From assembly GCF_019511605.1 (NCBI RefSeq), contig NZ_JAEUAV010000001.1:434001-498000 (forward strand): a stretch of 64,000 nt of DNA. The letters run 5' to 3'. The translations under genes were made by a program, and so were the position numbers. Shown here in pieces: positions 61,813 through 64,000 of the stretch; positions within the stretch are counted from its first letter, which is position 1, and the number at the start of each line of letters is the position of its first letter. The DNA comes from Paraburkholderia phenoliruptrix (lineage in GTDB: Bacteria > Pseudomonadota > Gammaproteobacteria > Burkholderiales > Burkholderiaceae). Under the pieces are notes generated by a model. The model was not told the DNA's origin and searched no databases. It worked only from the letters and a program-made list of their open reading frames with translations.

Positions 61813-61907
61813 ACCAGCCCGCGCTGCGATACGCGCGGAGCGCCGCAGTTCGTTCAGGAAGCCGAACGAAGCCTACCGGCCATAGCAACCGGTACGCTTC
61901 ATCCGTT

Positions 61908-62516
61908 TCATGCCCCGTTCGTCGCGTTGCCGGCTCGGCCGGCTCCCGCCCGCATCGCTGAAGCGTCGCTGCGCGTGTACGGCGCGAGCGCCTCGGGCGT
62001 ACGCATGTCACGCGGTATCTCGAAGTCCGCAAGCGCGGCACCGCGCATCTGCTCCGGCGATTGTGCAAAACCCGAGCGGTCGCCGTAGTCGGCCGACGGC
62101 GCGCGCGGCGCACTGGACGCGCACTTCGCGGCATACACGTCTAGCGCCGTCACACACGCAACGTTGAGCGCCGCAACGCCGGCGCGTTGCCGCTCGCGCG
62201 CACTCAATTTGTTCGACGACAGCGCCAGCGTGCCGAGGTCCAGCGCATCGCCGCCCACACGCGCCCATAAGAACGGCCGCGGGTTGCGCGACGCCAGAAT
62301 GCCGACGCCGCACGCGAGCTCGCGCAAGCCATAGAAACGCATCGCGCCGGCGCCCGTCTCCACACCGGCGACGCGGGCCATGGTGCGCGGCGCGACGAGT
62401 TCGGCGACGCCCAGCGCAATGCTGAACCAGCCAAGGCCGCGCGCAACCGAGTCGGCTTGCGGCAGCCTTTCCTTCAGCGCACGAGCGCCCTCCTTGAAGT
62501 CACTACGAGAATCCAT
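61908..62516 (-). CDS. Hypothetical membrane-associated protein, 202 aa
   Basis: Begins MDSRSDFKEGARALKERLP, then a hydrophobic stretch VARGLGWFSIALGVAELVAP (about 26-46), and weaker ones at FYGLRELACGVGILAS and AALNVACVTALDVYAA. The GLGWFSIALGVAELVAPRTMARVAGV pattern occurs at the front of proteins annotated as cyclase/dehydrase in Burkholderiales; no lipid-binding START domain follows here. The C-terminal 65 residues are polar. Start: ATG at 62516 with AAGGTG 6 bp upstream. Function unknown. Confidence 0.6.
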   Translation of the reverse strand: MDSRSDFKEGARALKERLPQADSVARGLGWFSIALGVAELVAPRTMARVAGVETGAGAMRFYGLRELACGVGILASRNPRPFLWARVGGDALDLGTLALSSNKLSARERQRAGVAALNVACVTALDVYAAKCASSAPRAPSADYGDRSGFAQSPEQMRGAALADFEIPRDMRTPEALAPYTRSDASAMRAGAGRAGNATNGA

Positions 62517-62646
62517 TTGCATCACCTTCGTTCTTGAGAGCCGCGATCGGCGCGGCTCCGGTGGCTAAAAAACGCTGCGCTTTGCAGGTTCGATCATCCG
62601 CAAGCCGGAGCACTCCGCTACCGGCCGTTGTCATCGTGAAGGATCG

Positions 62647-63816
62647 TCAAGGCTTCAGCACCACCTTGATGCAGCCGTCTTCCTTGTCACGAAATGTCTT
62701 GTACATGCGCGGACCTTCATCCAGCGAAACCGTGTGCGTGATGACGAAAGACGGATCGATCTGCCCTTGCTGGATGCGCCGCAACAGGTCGTCGGTCCAG
62801 CGGTTCACGTGGGTCTGTCCCATGCGCCACGTGAGCCCCTTGTTCATGGACGCACCGAACGGAATCTTGTCCACCAGCCCGCCGTATACGCCAGGCACAG
62901 ACAACGTTCCGGCAGGACGGCACACGTAGATCATTTCGCGCAGCACATGCGGGCGGTCCGTTTCGAGCATCACGGCCTGCTTGGCGCGGTCGTATATTGC
63001 GTCGAGCGAGCGTGTGGCGTGCGACTCCATGCCCACCGCGTCGATGCATTTCTCCGGGCCTTTGCCGCCCGTTAGTTCTTTCAGGCGCTCCAGCACGCTT
63101 TCTTCCTTGAAGTCGATCGTGACGGCACCGCCCGCGCGCGCCATCGAAAGACGCTCGGGCACGCAGTCGATCGCGATCACCTGCTTCGCACCGAGCAGCA
63201 CGGCGCTGCGAATCGCCATTTGCCCGACAGGTCCCGCGCCCCATATCGCAACCGTGTCGGTCGGTTCGATATCGCATTGCACCGCGGCTTGCCAGCCGGT
63301 CGGGAAAATGTCGCCGAGAAACAGCACCTGTTCGTCGGTGAGACCATCGGGAATTTTCACGTGCGTCTTGTCCGCGTATGGCACGCGCACGAACTCTGCC
63401 TGCCCGCCCGGATAGCCGCCCGTGAGATGCGTATAGCCGAACAGACCCGCCGTTGTATGGCCGAACACCTTGTCGGCGACGTCCTTATTGCGGTTGCTGC
63501 GCTCGCACACCGAGAAGTTGCCGCGCTTGCACTGGTCGCATTCGCCGCAAATGATCGTGAAGGGAACGACAATACGGTCGCCCACTTTGAGCGCCGTGTT
63601 CTCCTTGCCGACTTCCACGACCTCGCCCATGAATTCGTGACCCATGATGTCGCCGGATTCCATGCCGGGCATGAAGCCGTCGTAAAGGTGGAGATCGGAG
63701 CCGCATATCGCGCAACTCGACACCTTGATGATCGCGTCGCGCGGATGTTCGATCTTCGGATCGGACACGGTGTCGCACCGGATGTCTTTCTTGCCATGCC
63801 ACCTGAGAGCCTTCAT
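62647..63816 (-). CDS. Zinc-dependent alcohol/formaldehyde dehydrogenase
   Basis: 389-aa medium-chain dehydrogenase. Catalytic zinc: Cys38 in CAICGSDLH, His60/Glu61 in IMGHEFMG, Asp region after; structural zinc: Cys90, Cys93, Cys96, Cys104 ([15 protein letters not shown]). Rossmann motif [10 protein letters not shown] (about 178) followed by acidic AIDCVPERL favouring NAD. Similar to glutathione-independent formaldehyde dehydrogenases and L-threonine-type enzymes. ATG at 63816 has GGAGG 6 bp upstream; an extension of ten residues ([10 protein letters not shown]) is less likely. A long dyad lies upstream. Confidence 0.88.
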   Translation of the reverse strand: MKALRWHGKKDIRCDTVSDPKIEHPRDAIIKVSSCAICGSDLHLYDGFMPGMESGDIMGHEFMGEVVEVGKENTALKVGDRIVVPFTIICGECDQCKRGNFSVCERSNRNKDVADKVFGHTTAGLFGYTHLTGGYPGGQAEFVRVPYADKTHVKIPDGLTDEQVLFLGDIFPTGWQAAVQCDIEPTDTVAIWGAGPVGQMAIRSAVLLGAKQVIAIDCVPERLSMARAGGAVTIDFKEESVLERLKELTGGKGPEKCIDAVGMESHATRSLDAIYDRAKQAVMLETDRPHVLREMIYVCRPAGTLSVPGVYGGLVDKIPFGASMNKGLTWRMGQTHVNRWTDDLLRRIQQGQIDPSFVITHTVSLDEGPRMYKTFRDKEDGCIKVVLKP

Positions 63817-63867
63817 AACTTCCTCCACACTGTACGTACGGTTCATTCGGCTCGCGGCTCAGTTGCA

Positions 63868-63902
63868 CACATTGGTCACACTGCACCGAGTGTTCCAATG
63901 TG
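63868..63902. promoter_or_regulatory. Inverted repeat upstream of the alcohol dehydrogenase gene
   Basis: CACATTGG (63868-63875) and CCAATGTG (63895-63902) are perfect arms with a 19-bp centre that adds a CACT/AGTG inner pair. It starts 52 bp before the dehydrogenase ATG. It may be an operator or 5' hairpin. Confidence 0.4.
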
Positions 63903-64000
63903 CCGCGCGAACGGCGTCACGCGATAGTTGCTACATCGCGCGTGTAAATTCGCGGCGCGGGCATCGCCGCGCCGCTGTGCGCTAGCGCTGAAATACACTT

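Overview
The window is GC-rich, densely packed DNA that reads as a Burkholderiales (Paraburkholderia/Caballeronia-like) accessory or second-chromosome region. This placement is an inference from gene content: a membrane quinoprotein glucose dehydrogenase, CioAB with a DUF2474 peptide, tandem small heat-shock proteins, and many small stress-type DUF genes. No rRNA, tRNA, CRISPR array, insertion sequence or phage gene was recognised.

Layout. 1-220: start of an unidentified gene running off the left edge. 425-4700 (minus): four-gene MacAB-like export system (adaptor, ATPase, two FtsX-type permeases), with a divergent ArsR-type regulator at 4946. 5359-14888: mixed small genes, including an Old Yellow Enzyme, a GNAT, a lipoprotein, a PAS/GAF hybrid histidine kinase, an FmdB zinc ribbon, an iron-permease-like protein, a ParB-like protein, a GFA protein, a DUF4142 protein and several very short stress-type genes. 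14984-20214: a GT4 glycosyltransferase, two small heat-shock proteins, an unknown gene with a heat-shock-like promoter, and a second hybrid kinase with two receivers.

20531-26850 is a coupled six-gene caa3-type cytochrome oxidase operon (coxB with fused cytochrome c, coxA, coxC, a membrane protein, ctaG, and a triheme cytochrome c). 27724-30284 couples a PncC/CinA amidohydrolase to glutamine-dependent NAD synthetase. 31061-36160 holds a YdeP-like molybdopterin oxidoreductase divergent from the cyanide-insensitive quinol oxidase CioAB plus a 35-aa DUF2474 peptide. 36323-38983 is glucose dehydrogenase, carrying a large Ala/Ser insertion. 39148-45282 is a stress neighbourhood: Nudix, hemerythrin, YciE-like ferritin, manganese catalase, PSD-type decarboxylase and a Cys-rich flavoprotein.

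45423-59667 is a glycan region: a PIG-L deacetylase and a GT2; an ABC exporter fused to a degenerate kinase core and a receiver domain (minus strand); then a mostly overlapping run of GT4, GmhB-like phosphatase, GT9, carbamoyltransferase, GT2, GT9, GT and UDP-glucuronate decarboxylase. The run looks suited to building and carbamoylating a heptose/pentose-containing glycan. 59646-63816 holds a short RecQ helicase, two small unknown genes and a zinc alcohol dehydrogenase.

The strongest candidates for something undescribed are the exporter-receiver fusion at 47191-49869 and the carbamoyl-glycan cluster beside it. Lesser ones are the unknown gene at 17306 with a heat-shock-type promoter and the orphan terminator at 27548-27576.
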